Origin: Oscillatoria sp. FACHB-1407
GTDB taxonomy: Bacteria > Cyanobacteriota > Cyanobacteriia > Elainellales > Elainellaceae
Assembly: GCF_014697545.1 (NCBI RefSeq)
Contig: NZ_JACJSA010000019.1
Span: 1-64,000, forward strand
Reading direction: 5' to 3'
Length of the DNA: 64,000 nucleotides
The notes beneath the pieces are model-generated. The model searched no databases, had not been told where the DNA came from, and saw nothing but the letters and a program-made list of their open reading frames with translations. The position numbers and the translations under genes were made by a program. Shown piece after piece: positions 1-8,621 of the stretch. Every line of letters starts with the position of its first letter. Position 1 is the first letter of the stretch.

Positions 1-52
1 CTGCAATCAAAAAGTTGATGTAATCGTTCTCGTTGACTTTGGGTGGATTCAT
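1..52 (-). CDS. Transposase, N-terminal 17 residues only (partial)
   Basis: The ORF opens with ATG at 52 and runs off the left edge, giving MNPPKVNENDYINFLIA. This opening resembles cyanobacterial IS701/IS4-type transposases, which often begin MNPP followed by DYINFLIA. The ATG overlaps the TGA that ends the interrupted kinase frame (ATGA). The identification rests on 17 residues plus the disrupted gene beside it, so the IS family is not certain. Confidence 0.55.
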   Translation of the reverse strand, partial: MNPPKVNENDYINFLIA

Positions 53-103
53 TCTTTGGTTTTACTCCAACTCCCCCTTTTTCTCAACTGCGTAACTCCT
101 GTC
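1..103 (-). mobile_element. Left end of an insertion sequence (partial, runs off window)
   Basis: On the minus strand the histidine kinase reading frame loses its family resemblance just after its N box, at about position 100. The following bases carry a non-coding leader beginning near AGGAGTTACGCAGTTGAG, and a new ORF starts at 52. The TTACGCAGTTG-type terminus resembles ends of several cyanobacterial IS elements, which is recollection and not a search result. The exact boundary (about 95-103) is uncertain, and the other end and target duplication lie outside the window. Confidence 0.6.
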
Positions 104-1434
104 GTAATCTGTTCTTCAGGCGGCGTATATTTACAGGCATTGTTGAGCAGTTCTGAGAGGATACGGGTAAGGGCGTGGGGATCAGTCCACAGATCAGGCA
201 AGTCAGATGGGATGTTGAGATTAAGGGTTTGGTTACTCTCTGCAATTCTGGGGCGAAACGGTTCTACCAGGTTTGGAATCCAGGTGGATAGCTGGATCAA
301 CGATAATTCAAGGGAGTATGTCTCAGCCTGAATCCGTTGAATGTCGAGCAGGTCATTAATTAAACGAAGTTCCTGTTCGGTTTCCTGTTGCAGGATATGA
401 ATGTATCTGGAGATGGGTGTTGCCGTTAATCCGGTTGACTGAGCCAGGAGATCGAGTTGGTCGAGCACAATAGTCAACATGCGGGTTGCCATTTTGATAT
501 TAGACAACGGGGTGCGGAGTTCGTGAGAGACGGTACTCAAAAAATCATCTTTGAGCCGATTCAGGTTCTCCATCTCTTGCATTTGCAGTTCCAGTTGTTG
601 GGCACGAGCTACTGCCAGGTCGCGCTCATTGGCAATCCGCAATGTATAAGCGTCCCGAAAGACGATTATCCCTCCCGTTACAACTCCTTGCTGATCTCGA
701 AGAGGAGCGGCGCTATCGAAAATGGGAACTTCCTGCCCTGATTTTGTCATCAGGAGAGTATCCAGGGAAAGGTAGAACGGCTCTCCACGGATGATGGTCT
801 GGAGCAAGGTAGACAGCAGGGGCGATCGCTCTTTTTCGTTGATCACTTGAAACACAGTCTGGATTGGTTGATCCAGAACCTCTGCTTCCGTCCATCCCGT
901 CAGGGATTCTGCAACCGGGTTGATGAACCTGATCCGGGTTTCGGTGTCAAACACAATCACCCCATCCCCCATCCCGGTCAGAATATGAGTCAGCCATTCT
1001 TCCCGTTCATGCAGGGCACATTCTAGACGATGACGTTTTAGAGCCGTTTCGATCGCCACCCACAGGTCTTTTTCGCGAAAGGGTTTGAGCAAATAGCCAA
1101 AGGGATCGGTCTCCTTTGCCCGCTCTAGAATAGTCGTCGTAGCATGGGCAGTAAGATAAACGACCGGAACCCGAAACCGATCGCGGATCTCCTGAGCCGT
1201 TTCGATGCCATCGCGATCGCTGTCTTCTAACACAATATCCATCAAGATCAGATCAGGCTGCCAGGTTTCAACCAGGGCAATGGCTTCAGTGCTGGAACTG
1301 GCGATCGCTGGAACACAATAACCCAGATGCTCAAGGCTTTCTTTCAGATCTCTGGCAATGGCTCGTTCGTCTTCTACAATCAGGATCTTTGCTATTCCCG
1401 TTTTGAATGGGTTTTCTTTTAACGATGGGTTCAT
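49..1434 (-). pseudogene. Response regulator-PAS-histidine kinase, ATPase domain cut off by IS insertion
   Basis: A hybrid two-component protein in the order receiver (about 14-130, acidic pocket E21/D22, phospho-acceptor D66 in LILMD, K117), PAS (about 145-265), coiled linker, then HisKA with the phospho-acceptor histidine at 304 in VSHELRTPL. The HATPase domain begins near 415 and shows only its N box (ELLNNACKY). After residue 444 the sequence (TGVTQLRKRGSW...) no longer looks like an ATPase, and the frame stops at 461 without the D/G1/G2 boxes. ATP binding should therefore be lost. The cut coincides with an IS end. The start ATG overlaps the stop of the upstream kinase by 4 bp, so the two genes form a coupled operon. 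The receiver and PAS parts could still be made. Confidence 0.8.
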
Positions 1435-3629
1435 GATTTTAAATTAAACGTAATGCGAAACAGACACCCCTGACCTGATTCAACGGCGATCGCACCCCGC
1501 AACTGCTCAACAAAGTCTTGAACCAACGTTAGACCTAACGTTTTAATGCTAGATAGATCGAGCGATTGGGGCAGCCCGATCCCATTGTCCTGGACTGTCA
1601 TGGTAATCATGTTCTCGGATCGAGTACAGTCAGCCGTCACAACCACCGTCACCTGTCCTGACTTTTTCTCTGGGAAAGCGTATTTTAGCGCGTTTGTCAC
1701 CAGCTCATTCAAGATCAAGCCGCAGCAAATTGCTTTCTTCATTGGGGCAACGATGGATTCCACTTCAGTTTTAACCACTACGTTGGGAGCAATGAGGTGG
1801 TAAGACGTGGCAATATGCTGCACCAGGGCAGGAATATAGTCTCTTAAATTAATTTTTGCCAGGTTATCCGATTGATACAGAATTTCATGCACCAGGCTAA
1901 TGGTCATGATCCGGTTCCAACTATCCTGTAATGCCTGGATTGCCTCGGGGTTGTTCAGCCGTCGCTGCTGCATTTGCAGCATACTCTGGATCAGTTGCAG
2001 ATTGTTTTTAACCCGGTGATAGACCTCTTGCAGTAACACCTCTTTTTCTGCCAGAGCCGCCTGTAACTGAAGTTCTGCCTGTTTGCGATCGTCAATATCC
2101 CGTCCAACCGACTGAAGTTCTAGCAAATTGCCCTGATCGCCGTAGATGGCGCGATTCGTCCATTGCATCCAGCGCATCGTGCCATTGACACAGACGCGAT
2201 GCTGCACGCTGCCAACCGGATTCTCTGGTGATAGGGCTGCCAGACAGCGATCGATCGCGGCTTGATCCGCCGGATAGATCAGGGGTTGATAGTGATGCCC
2301 AATCATTTCGTCCCTGGAAACTCCGTAGTAGCGACAAAAGGCATCGTTAACAAACAATAGAGTGCCATCTGCCCGAAACCGGGTAATTAGTTCTGTTTGA
2401 TCTTCCAGAATTGCTAAATAGCGAGCTTCATTTTGTTGCACAACAAATTCAATGGCTTTGCGATCGCTAATATCTTCTGCAAAACCAATAAACCGCAACA
2501 GATTTCCGTCTTCATCTCGTACCAGATCAATTTGAGCGGAGATCCAGCGCACGGAACCATTGGGTAGGATAATTCGGTATTCTCTTTGAACCGATTTTCC
2601 AGTAAATTGATTTGCCAATGATTGATTGATCCGGGGGCGATCGTCGGGATGAATTGCCTCCAACCAGGAATCAGGGTTTTGATATAAACTTTCGCAACTG
2701 CGTCCCCAAATGCGTTCATAGGCAGGGCTGACATAGATAAATTCCCCTGTGATCGCCGAACGGACAAAGAACAGTTGACTGATTGTTTGGGCTATTTCCT
2801 GAAACCGCTGTTCGCTCTGCCGCACGGCTTCTTCTGCCTGCTTCAAGGGAGTAATGTTGCGTACACTCACCACCACTCCAGAGATCGTCTGATCGGCTTC
2901 TCGATAGGGGGAATAGGTAACACTCAAAAACTGCCGCCCCAATGCTGGAACCTCAAACCACTCGTTGTATTGCACCGTTTCCCCGGCAAGGCAGCGATCG
3001 AGACGGGGTTGAATAATCGTTTCAAACACCTCCTGCCCCAGCAGTTCACTGACCGAATGCCCAACAATATCGGTGTAGGACTTATTAAACCGATTCAGAT
3101 ATGCCTGGTTGACGATCTGGTAGCGGTACTGGCGATCGACTAGAGAAATGCCATCAGTCGTAGCGGAAACAATTCGCTCATATCGTCTAAAACGAGTTTC
3201 GCTGGCTTGCAGTGCAGCTTCTGCATGTTTGCGTTCGGTAACATCCAGAGCAAACGACAACATAGAGACTAAATTTCCCTGCTCATCCAGCAGAGTAGAG
3301 TTGTACCACTCACAGAACACCACCGAACCATCCTTGCGATAATTCCGGTTGTGGCAAACTGTATTGATGCCGCTAAATAGTTGAGCGATCGTCTGATTGA
3401 CCTGCTCTCGATCCGCTTCAAAAACAAACTGCCAATCAAGGGGAGTTTTGCCCATGACCTCTGCAGCCGTCCAGCCAAACATGCTTTCTGCCCGTTGAGA
3501 CCAGAAGGCAACCCGAAATTCTCGATCCCAACAAATTGTTGCCAGGGGGGAGTTTTCTAGATGGTGGGTAATTCCATGCAGTGCTTGCATCGGAGCAGTT
3601 TCTGCGAGTTTGCGATCGGTAATATCCAA
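1431..3629 (-). CDS. Multi-PAS sensor histidine kinase (HisKA_2 type), N-terminally truncated
   Basis: Four PAS/PAC units are visible (about 15-138, 140-268, 270-395, 397-520), each ending in a DITDRK-like signature. A HisKA_2 dimerisation/phospho-transfer segment follows with the EVYHRVKNNLQLIQSML motif (about 530-545), then a HATPase domain with N box ELVTNALKYAF and G box DNGIGLP. There are no membrane segments, so this is a cytosolic sensor with unknown ligand. The only start in frame is TTG at 3629, giving MDITDRKLAE. That is the tail of a further PAC motif and not a natural N-terminus, so the gene has probably lost an upstream domain. It is coupled by ATGA to the receiver-kinase gene downstream, its likely partner. 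Confidence 0.8.
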   Translation of the reverse strand: MDITDRKLAETAPMQALHGITHHLENSPLATICWDREFRVAFWSQRAESMFGWTAAEVMGKTPLDWQFVFEADREQVNQTIAQLFSGINTVCHNRNYRKDGSVVFCEWYNSTLLDEQGNLVSMLSFALDVTERKHAEAALQASETRFRRYERIVSATTDGISLVDRQYRYQIVNQAYLNRFNKSYTDIVGHSVSELLGQEVFETIIQPRLDRCLAGETVQYNEWFEVPALGRQFLSVTYSPYREADQTISGVVVSVRNITPLKQAEEAVRQSEQRFQEIAQTISQLFFVRSAITGEFIYVSPAYERIWGRSCESLYQNPDSWLEAIHPDDRPRINQSLANQFTGKSVQREYRIILPNGSVRWISAQIDLVRDEDGNLLRFIGFAEDISDRKAIEFVVQQNEARYLAILEDQTELITRFRADGTLLFVNDAFCRYYGVSRDEMIGHHYQPLIYPADQAAIDRCLAALSPENPVGSVQHRVCVNGTMRWMQWTNRAIYGDQGNLLELQSVGRDIDDRKQAELQLQAALAEKEVLLQEVYHRVKNNLQLIQSMLQMQQRRLNNPEAIQALQDSWNRIMTISLVHEILYQSDNLAKINLRDYIPALVQHIATSYHLIAPNVVVKTEVESIVAPMKKAICCGLILNELVTNALKYAFPEKKSGQVTVVVTADCTRSENMITMTVQDNGIGLPQSLDLSSIKTLGLTLVQDFVEQLRGAIAVESGQGCLFRITFNLKS

Positions 3630-3794
3630 GTATAGTGCCGAAGCAACTCATTTCTTGCTTTGGCAATAATTCAGGGTGCACAGTGGACGTAGCCGTAACT
3701 GCTTGCCGTTTCGCTCCAATACATATTCGCAGAAGTAGTCGAGCTGAGCACCATTTGCTGCTACAGAAGCCCCCTCAAACCCCCCAAGCTTCAT
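3630..3794 (-). pseudogene. Remnant of the kinase 5' end, separated by one in-frame TGA
   Basis: Reading upstream from the TTG start in the same frame gives VASALYLDITDRK, then a TGA at 3648-3650, then an open stretch back to an ATG at 3794 that includes CEYVLERNGKQLRLR. This resembles the charged strand of a PAS/PAC domain preceding DITDRK. Upstream of about 3760 the DNA is G-rich repeat-like sequence and not recognisable coding. I infer a decayed first PAS domain, with the pyrC leader adjoining the break. A sequencing error at the TGA would be an alternative. Confidence 0.4.
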
Positions 3795-3845
3795 CGATCG
3801 CCCCTATCCTGATGGGGTCTCATGTCGCCGTTTTATAATGAAAAG

Positions 3846-4874
3846 ATGCAAAAGCTTACCATCACCCGACCTGACGATTGGCATCTACATCTCCGCGACG
3901 GTGCAGCCCTGAAAGCGGTTTTGCCCTACACGGTGCGTCAGTTTGCCCGCGCCATCATCATGCCGAACTTGAAGCCTCCTGTCCGCTCAGTGACGGATGC
4001 AGCAGCCTATCGCGATCGCATCCTTGCCGCCATCCCAGAAGGCAAACAATTTGAGCCCCTGATGACGCTCTACCTCACCGACAACACCAGCCCCGACGAA
4101 ATTTTCCGGGCAAAAGAATCCCAATTTGTTAAAGCGGTTAAGTATTACCCAGCCGGAGCAACGACCAACTCAGATTTGGGTGTGACAGATATTCGCAAGT
4201 GCGATCGCGTTTTTGAAGCGATGCAGCAGGTGGACATGCCGTTATTACTGCATGGGGAAGTGACCGATACCGACGTTGATATGTTCGATCGCGAGAAGGT
4301 GTTTATTGAGCGACATTTAATCCCCCTCAAGCAGCGATTTCCCAACCTACGAGTGGTGCTTGAGCATATCACTACCTCTGATGCGGTGCAGTATGTCCTG
4401 TCTACCAACACCATTGCAGCAACGATTACGCCCCAGCATTTGTTGTTTAACCGCAATGCCCTGTTCAAAGGCGGACTTCGCCCCCATTTCTATTGCCTGC
4501 CCATTTTGAAGCGAGAGGAGCATCGTCAGGCTTTATTAAAAGCGGCAACATCGGGGAATCCGAAGTTTTTTCTGGGCACCGATAGTGCCCCCCATACCCG
4601 CACCAGCAAAGAAAGTTCCTGCGGTTGCGCGGGGTGTTTTTCGGCACTACATGCCCTTGAGTTGTATGCCGAAGCATTTGAGAGCATGGATGCCCTGGAT
4701 AAACTAGAGGCGTTCGCCAGCTTCTATGGCCCCGATTTTTATCAACTCCCACGCAATACCGAACAAATTACCCTGTCTAAAACAACCTGGCGCGTTCCTG
4801 ATGAAGTGCCATTTACAGAATCCGGGCTTGTCCCTTTGGGAGCAGGGCAGGAAATGACCTGGCAGATGGTGTGA
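3846..4874 (+). CDS. pyrC: Dihydroorotase (PyrC, class II)
   Basis: Catalyses reversible cyclisation of N-carbamoyl-aspartate to dihydroorotate in pyrimidine biosynthesis, in the cytosol. The protein is 342 residues, the usual length. It shows the metal-binding HxH near the N-terminus ([10 protein letters not shown]), the lysine to be carboxylated in [10 protein letters not shown], metal histidines in LLHGEV and LEHITT, and the aspartate in [12 protein letters not shown] at 3846 is chosen because [16 protein letters not shown] matches the family start; the 8-codon extension to 3822 is unnecessary. It is convergent with the DUF305-like gene, with only 65 bp between stops. It appears to be a single-gene unit. 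Confidence 0.96.
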   Translation: MQKLTITRPDDWHLHLRDGAALKAVLPYTVRQFARAIIMPNLKPPVRSVTDAAAYRDRILAAIPEGKQFEPLMTLYLTDNTSPDEIFRAKESQFVKAVKYYPAGATTNSDLGVTDIRKCDRVFEAMQQVDMPLLLHGEVTDTDVDMFDREKVFIERHLIPLKQRFPNLRVVLEHITTSDAVQYVLSTNTIAATITPQHLLFNRNALFKGGLRPHFYCLPILKREEHRQALLKAATSGNPKFFLGTDSAPHTRTSKESSCGCAGCFSALHALELYAEAFESMDALDKLEAFASFYGPDFYQLPRNTEQITLSKTTWRVPDEVPFTESGLVPLGAGQEMTWQMV

Positions 4875-4939
4875 CATCCGCGTTATGCATTAGCCGTTAT
4901 CGATTAGCTCAGCAATACCCACAACGAAAACCTGCTTAT

Positions 4940-5497
4940 TTACTGCACTGCTTCTCTAATCTGGCGCTCCATATCGGGAGTTATTGCAGTCGAGCGAGCG
5001 GGAAGCTGCGTCGTTCCCCGTTCTCCGTCCCGCGCAATGTCATCAAGGAGTAACTTCATCTCAGCTATTTCACGAACCTGCGACTCAATGATCTCATCCG
5101 CAAGTTTGCGAACACGCGGATCGCTGATGCTTGCCTTCCGCGCATTGTTAATCGCAATGGAGTGATGGGGAATCATCGACTTCATGAAGTTGACATCTCC
5201 GATTAGTGCCTGGGTTCTATTCACGGAAAGCAGAATCAAGCCAAGCGTGGTGGCTACGCTGAGAACTGCAATTTTGATTCCTACTCCTCGGTACATCGAC
5301 CACATAAAGGAAAGCATCACAACGGTCATCACGCATCCCATTACCAATGAGGCGACCAATCGGTTCACACTGAACAGTGCATGATCAAGGGAATACACAA
5401 GCTGATACATCAAGAAAAACATGATGAACGTTGAGGCTGCGATCATCGCCGCGAATCGGTTCCAGCCCATTCCTGGCATTTGTTTCTGTTGATCCAT
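4940..5497 (-). CDS. DUF305-like membrane protein
   Basis: A 185-residue protein with about four hydrophobic N-terminal segments (roughly 15-35, 45-70, 75-92, 95-115) and a C-terminal helical DUF305-type domain with the signature [12 protein letters not shown] followed by [11 protein letters not shown]305 proteins often sit near metal-resistance genes in proteobacteria, but their function is unknown. ATG at 5497 is chosen over the longer frame to 5611 because CGGAGAAG lies 6-7 bases upstream and the peptide [12 protein letters not shown] then starts cleanly before the first membrane segment. The gene has no HIP1 sites, and its product looks more proteobacterial than cyanobacterial, so transfer is possible. 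There is no operon partner. Confidence 0.75.
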   Translation of the reverse strand: MDQQKQMPGMGWNRFAAMIAASTFIMFFLMYQLVYSLDHALFSVNRLVASLVMGCVMTVVMLSFMWSMYRGVGIKIAVLSVATTLGLILLSVNRTQALIGDVNFMKSMIPHHSIAINNARKASISDPRVRKLADEIIESQVREIAEMKLLLDDIARDGERGTTQLPARSTAITPDMERQIREAVQ

Positions 5498-5855
5498 ATT
5501 GCTTCTCCGTCGGAGCGCCACTATTTCAAAATAGTGCTTTGGCTCAACTCCCCGCATCACTCCTATGGCTAGCTCACGTAGTGAACGCAAGTCCAGCATA
5601 GGTTCCAGCAAGATTTAAGAACCTGCCGGATCTCAATATCGAACGCAGCCCAACGTTGCCCATGACCCGCCGCAGACAGTCTTGAACTCTCACCGATAAC
5701 CTCTGTACCGTCCGCACCAACGCAGTGTTAGGCATCTGTCATAGCAATGTACTTCTATTGCAGTCTATGTCCTCCCAAAGCAAGAATTAAGATTAACCGA
5801 TTGACCTTAATAAGCCTTCTGAATAAACTAAGATTAGTTTACTAATCTTATTCTC
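5498..5855. other. Divergent intergenic region with attC-like pair and a dyad at its right end
   Basis: This region lies between two divergently transcribed, foreign-looking genes. It contains GCCCAAC at 5648-5654 and GTTAGGC at 5727-5733, 86 bp overall, which matches the outer R''/R' consensus of an integron attC site (RYYYAAC...GTTRRRY). The internal arms pair poorly, so this is weak. The right part is AT-rich and carries TAAGATTA half-sites and the dyad annotated separately. Confidence 0.35.
5829..5850. promoter_or_regulatory. Perfect 22-bp dyad just upstream of the AAA ATPase start
   Basis: TAAGATTAGT, two bases, then ACTAATCTTA: perfect 10-bp arms ending 5 bp before the ATG at 5856. A further TAAGATTA half-site occurs at about 5788-5795. 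The dyad occupies the place where a ribosome-binding site would lie, and no Shine-Dalgarno sequence is visible. An operator for repression or autoregulation, or a hairpin controlling initiation, are both plausible. Confidence 0.55.
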
Positions 5856-7325
5856 ATGCTTGAAATCGCGAAGGAAGATATTATCTCCCGTCTTCAATTT
5901 GATAACCCTTGGTGGGAAACAGGTCGTCAAGGAAAGATTATTTATGAGGATGCTCCCCGGCGAAAGTATTTTGAGACTTTTTCTCAAAATATTTTAGATA
6001 CAAGTGTACGCCGAGCGATCGTTTTAATGGGACCGAGACGGGTTGGAAAAACTGTCATGGTTTATCACAGCATTCGTATGCTTTTAGATTCTGACATTCG
6101 TGCAGAAAACATTCTATATGTATCTCTCGAAACCCCCATTTACACTGGGCTTCCTTTAGAACGTATACTTGGCTATTTTCAAGAATTATTCAAGCACGAG
6201 CGGACTTCAAAACTATTTATTTTTTTTGATGAAATTCAATATCTACGCGAATGGGAAATACATCTGAAATCTCTTGTTGATTCATTTCCTAGCTACCGTT
6301 TTGTCGCTACTGGTTCTGCCGCAGCCGCACTACGATTGAAGAGTACTGAATCCGGAGCTGGTCGATTCAGTGATTATGTTTTACCACCTTTAACCTTCGC
6401 TGAGTACTTAATGTTCATTGGAAAGGAAAATGAATTAATATCATTTGAAGATCATGAATTTGAGGGTTATGAATATTCACCTCTAGATACAGAGGAATTA
6501 AATAAAGAGTTTGTCAATTATCTCAACTTCGGAGGGTATCCGGAGGCTGTTTTCTCTAAAACAATCCGCTTAGATCCTGGTCAATATATAAAAAGTGACA
6601 TTATTGACAAAGTTTTACTGCGAGACCTGCCAAGTCTTTACGGTATTAGTGACATTCAAGAACTTAATAGACTTTTCACTACCTTGGCATATAACTCTGG
6701 TAACGAGGTGAGTTTAGAGGGATTATCAAAATCATCTGGTGTAGCGAAGAATACTATAAAGCGCTATCTCGAATATCTTGAAGCAGCATTTTTAATTCGT
6801 CGTGTTGAGAGAATTGATCAAAATGTAAAGAGGTTTAAAAGAGCAGTGTGCTTCAAGGTTTATTTAACAAACCCATCAATGCGAGCAGCATTATTTGGGC
6901 AGCTTAAAATAGACTCTGGGGCAATGGGAGCTATGACTGAGACTGCAATTTTTAGTCAATGGCAACACAGTAAAATGATTGAGCTTTACTATGCACGTTG
7001 GAACTCAGGAGAAATTGATATTGTTCACCTAGACCAAGTACACCAATCTCCTTCTTGGATCGTTGAAGTTAAGTGGAGTGACCGGCCTCATAATTCCTGT
7101 TCTGAACTTGATAACTGCATAGAATTTGTGAAAAAAAATCCAGGTGTAGCCCAACCTATCAAGATCACTAGTCGTACAATCAGAGACAAGAACTTCTTAT
7201 ACAAAGGAGTACGATTTGAATTTGAGTTGGCTAGTCTATACGCTTACACCCTTGGTGCAAACATATTGCGGAGTATAGATGCCAAAGTTCAGCGACGGCG
7301 TACTCAATCCTTGTTTAACGAGTAG
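5856..7325 (+). CDS. AAA ATPase with DUF4143 C-terminal domain
   Basis: A 489-residue ATPase of the archaeal-type AAA/DUF4143 family. The Walker A motif GPRRVGKT is near residue 67, the Walker B motif LFIFFDEIQYL is near 120, and a sensor strand RFVATGSAAA follows. The middle holds a winged-helix-like segment (SLEGLSKSSGVAKNTIKRYLEYL). The C-terminal DUF4143 region carries a nuclease-like pattern, EIDIVHL then IVEVKW, resembling a PD-(D/E)XK core (E/D...ExK). That nuclease reading is inference. The biological role of this family is poorly known. The gene is AT-rich, has no HIP1 site and stands alone, which suggests horizontal acquisition. Confidence 0.85.
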   Translation: MLEIAKEDIISRLQFDNPWWETGRQGKIIYEDAPRRKYFETFSQNILDTSVRRAIVLMGPRRVGKTVMVYHSIRMLLDSDIRAENILYVSLETPIYTGLPLERILGYFQELFKHERTSKLFIFFDEIQYLREWEIHLKSLVDSFPSYRFVATGSAAAALRLKSTESGAGRFSDYVLPPLTFAEYLMFIGKENELISFEDHEFEGYEYSPLDTEELNKEFVNYLNFGGYPEAVFSKTIRLDPGQYIKSDIIDKVLLRDLPSLYGISDIQELNRLFTTLAYNSGNEVSLEGLSKSSGVAKNTIKRYLEYLEAAFLIRRVERIDQNVKRFKRAVCFKVYLTNPSMRAALFGQLKIDSGAMGAMTETAIFSQWQHSKMIELYYARWNSGEIDIVHLDQVHQSPSWIVEVKWSDRPHNSCSELDNCIEFVKKNPGVAQPIKITSRTIRDKNFLYKGVRFEFELASLYAYTLGANILRSIDAKVQRRRTQSLFNE

Positions 7326-7666
7326 AAATCTAGCAAAGGCTGTCTGAAAGGTATGATTAAAGATGCCTAACTATGTATTAGGCAGAAACTTTCAGCCTAA
7401 GATCCTATCTGGTGTAGATAGGCAGAATCATTCAGTACGACACCTCAAATTTAATGTTTAGGTGAACTATTTCTGCATAAACGCTTCTCAAGCTGGATAG
7501 GTTGATTTTTTCGTATGATTTCAGGCTTTCCACGAAAGATTCCCAGCAGTTTGACCTCAACAACTCTGTAAGATGTCGCTCTCCCCAAAATTGATCAAAA
7601 TGCGGGAGTGAATTGTAGCGGGTTAGAAAAATTACCCCAATTCACTCACAATTTGAGAAATGAACT
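7326..7666. other. Intergenic region with nested hairpins after the ATPase gene
   Basis: Nested inverted repeats lie just downstream of the ATPase stop. CTGAAAG (7344-7350) pairs with CTTTCAG (7389-7395) and encloses TGCCTAA (7364-7370) pairing with TTAGGCA (7378-7384). A second hairpin, CCTATCT/AGATAGG, spans 7404-7422. There is no clear T-tract, so these are not classic terminators. The remainder up to 7666 shows no gene that I can support. Confidence 0.5.
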
Positions 7667-8137
7667 ATGGGACAGAAAGCGATTTGGATCGGTTCAACGA
7701 TCGCCTTTACAGGAGTGGTTAGCCTGGGTTTGTGGCTGTTTAGCAATCTGTTTGTTGCAGGCGAATCAAGCGGCACAGAGGCGATCGCTGAGTTTCAACA
7801 CTTGACCGACACGCCTGCCGCAGCAACGTCTGCACTGTCAACATCCAACGCTCACTTTCTGGTGGTTGTTGCAGGTATTGACCCATCCTTCTTCTTCAAG
7901 TTTCAAACCAATCAGCATTTCATCGACGCTTTAGTGGCTCAGCATCAGTTAGAGTTAACGTCCACTGATGCTGAAGTTTGCCAGGATGTTATTACTCATG
8001 GACCCATACGACCCTGGTGGAATGCCTGGATGCACTCCTTTAACCAGTGTTACGTCGGCTATTCCAACGGCGACATTTACCACTTGTTGTTTGATTCCAA
8101 CAGCGGTGTCATGTTTTTGTATTTAGCGGACACTTAA
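7667..8137 (+). CDS. Hypothetical protein with N-terminal membrane anchor
   Basis: A 156-residue protein with a hydrophobic N-terminal helix (about 5-30) that could be a signal peptide or anchor. A small extracytoplasmic domain follows with aromatic patches (SFFFKFQTNQHF, PWWNAWMHSF) and two cysteines (in EVCQDV and NQCYVGY) that could form a disulfide in the periplasm. I do not recognise the family. It is convergent with the GNAT gene, only 4 bp apart. Confidence 0.6.
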   Translation: MGQKAIWIGSTIAFTGVVSLGLWLFSNLFVAGESSGTEAIAEFQHLTDTPAAATSALSTSNAHFLVVVAGIDPSFFFKFQTNQHFIDALVAQHQLELTSTDAEVCQDVITHGPIRPWWNAWMHSFNQCYVGYSNGDIYHLLFDSNSGVMFLYLADT

Positions 8138-8141
8138 GGAA

Positions 8142-8621
8142 TTACTGAGAGATCTCGGTGACGATGGGCAGGTGGTTCTGCGAGACGGGTTGGTTAAACA
8201 ACACCATGGTTGTAGTTTGGTTTTCCTCGAAGCCGATGCGCTCGTAAAACTTTTGCTGGTTGGTGGTCATCAGATAAACCCGCTCAACCCGATTGACATG
8301 GGGGTGCATCAACACCGTTTCCACCATCTTGCGTCCCAAGCCTGCTCCCTGATAGTCCGGGTGGATGACCACATCCCAAATCGTGGCACGAAACACTCCA
8401 TCTGAGGTGGCACGCGCAAAGCCGATCAGGCGATCGCCATCCCACACCGTGACAACAGGCTTACTATGGGCGATCGCGACTTCTAAATCTTCAATGCGAC
8501 GGTTACACGCCCAAAATGCAGCCGCTTTGAATAGATGTTGCAGTTGCTCCAGATCAATCGATCGATGATTTTGAGCTTGAGAAGCATCGTGGACACAAAA
8601 TTGAATGTGGCTGCAATCCAT
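8142..8621 (-). CDS. GNAT family N-acetyltransferase
   Basis: A 159-residue acetyltransferase that uses acetyl-CoA; the substrate is unknown. The acetyl-CoA pyrophosphate loop is the Q/RxxGxG/A motif QGAGLGRKM, preceded by the strand TIWDVVIHPDY. The C-terminal part FYERIGFEENQTTTMVL is the usual GNAT end. The string RATSDGVFRATIWDVV is closely similar to the second GNAT at 17353, and both resemble plastid-type GNATs of plants and red algae (ycf52-like). It is transcribed alone. Confidence 0.88.
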   Translation of the reverse strand: MDCSHIQFCVHDASQAQNHRSIDLEQLQHLFKAAAFWACNRRIEDLEVAIAHSKPVVTVWDGDRLIGFARATSDGVFRATIWDVVIHPDYQGAGLGRKMVETVLMHPHVNRVERVYLMTTNQQKFYERIGFEENQTTTMVLFNQPVSQNHLPIVTEISQ

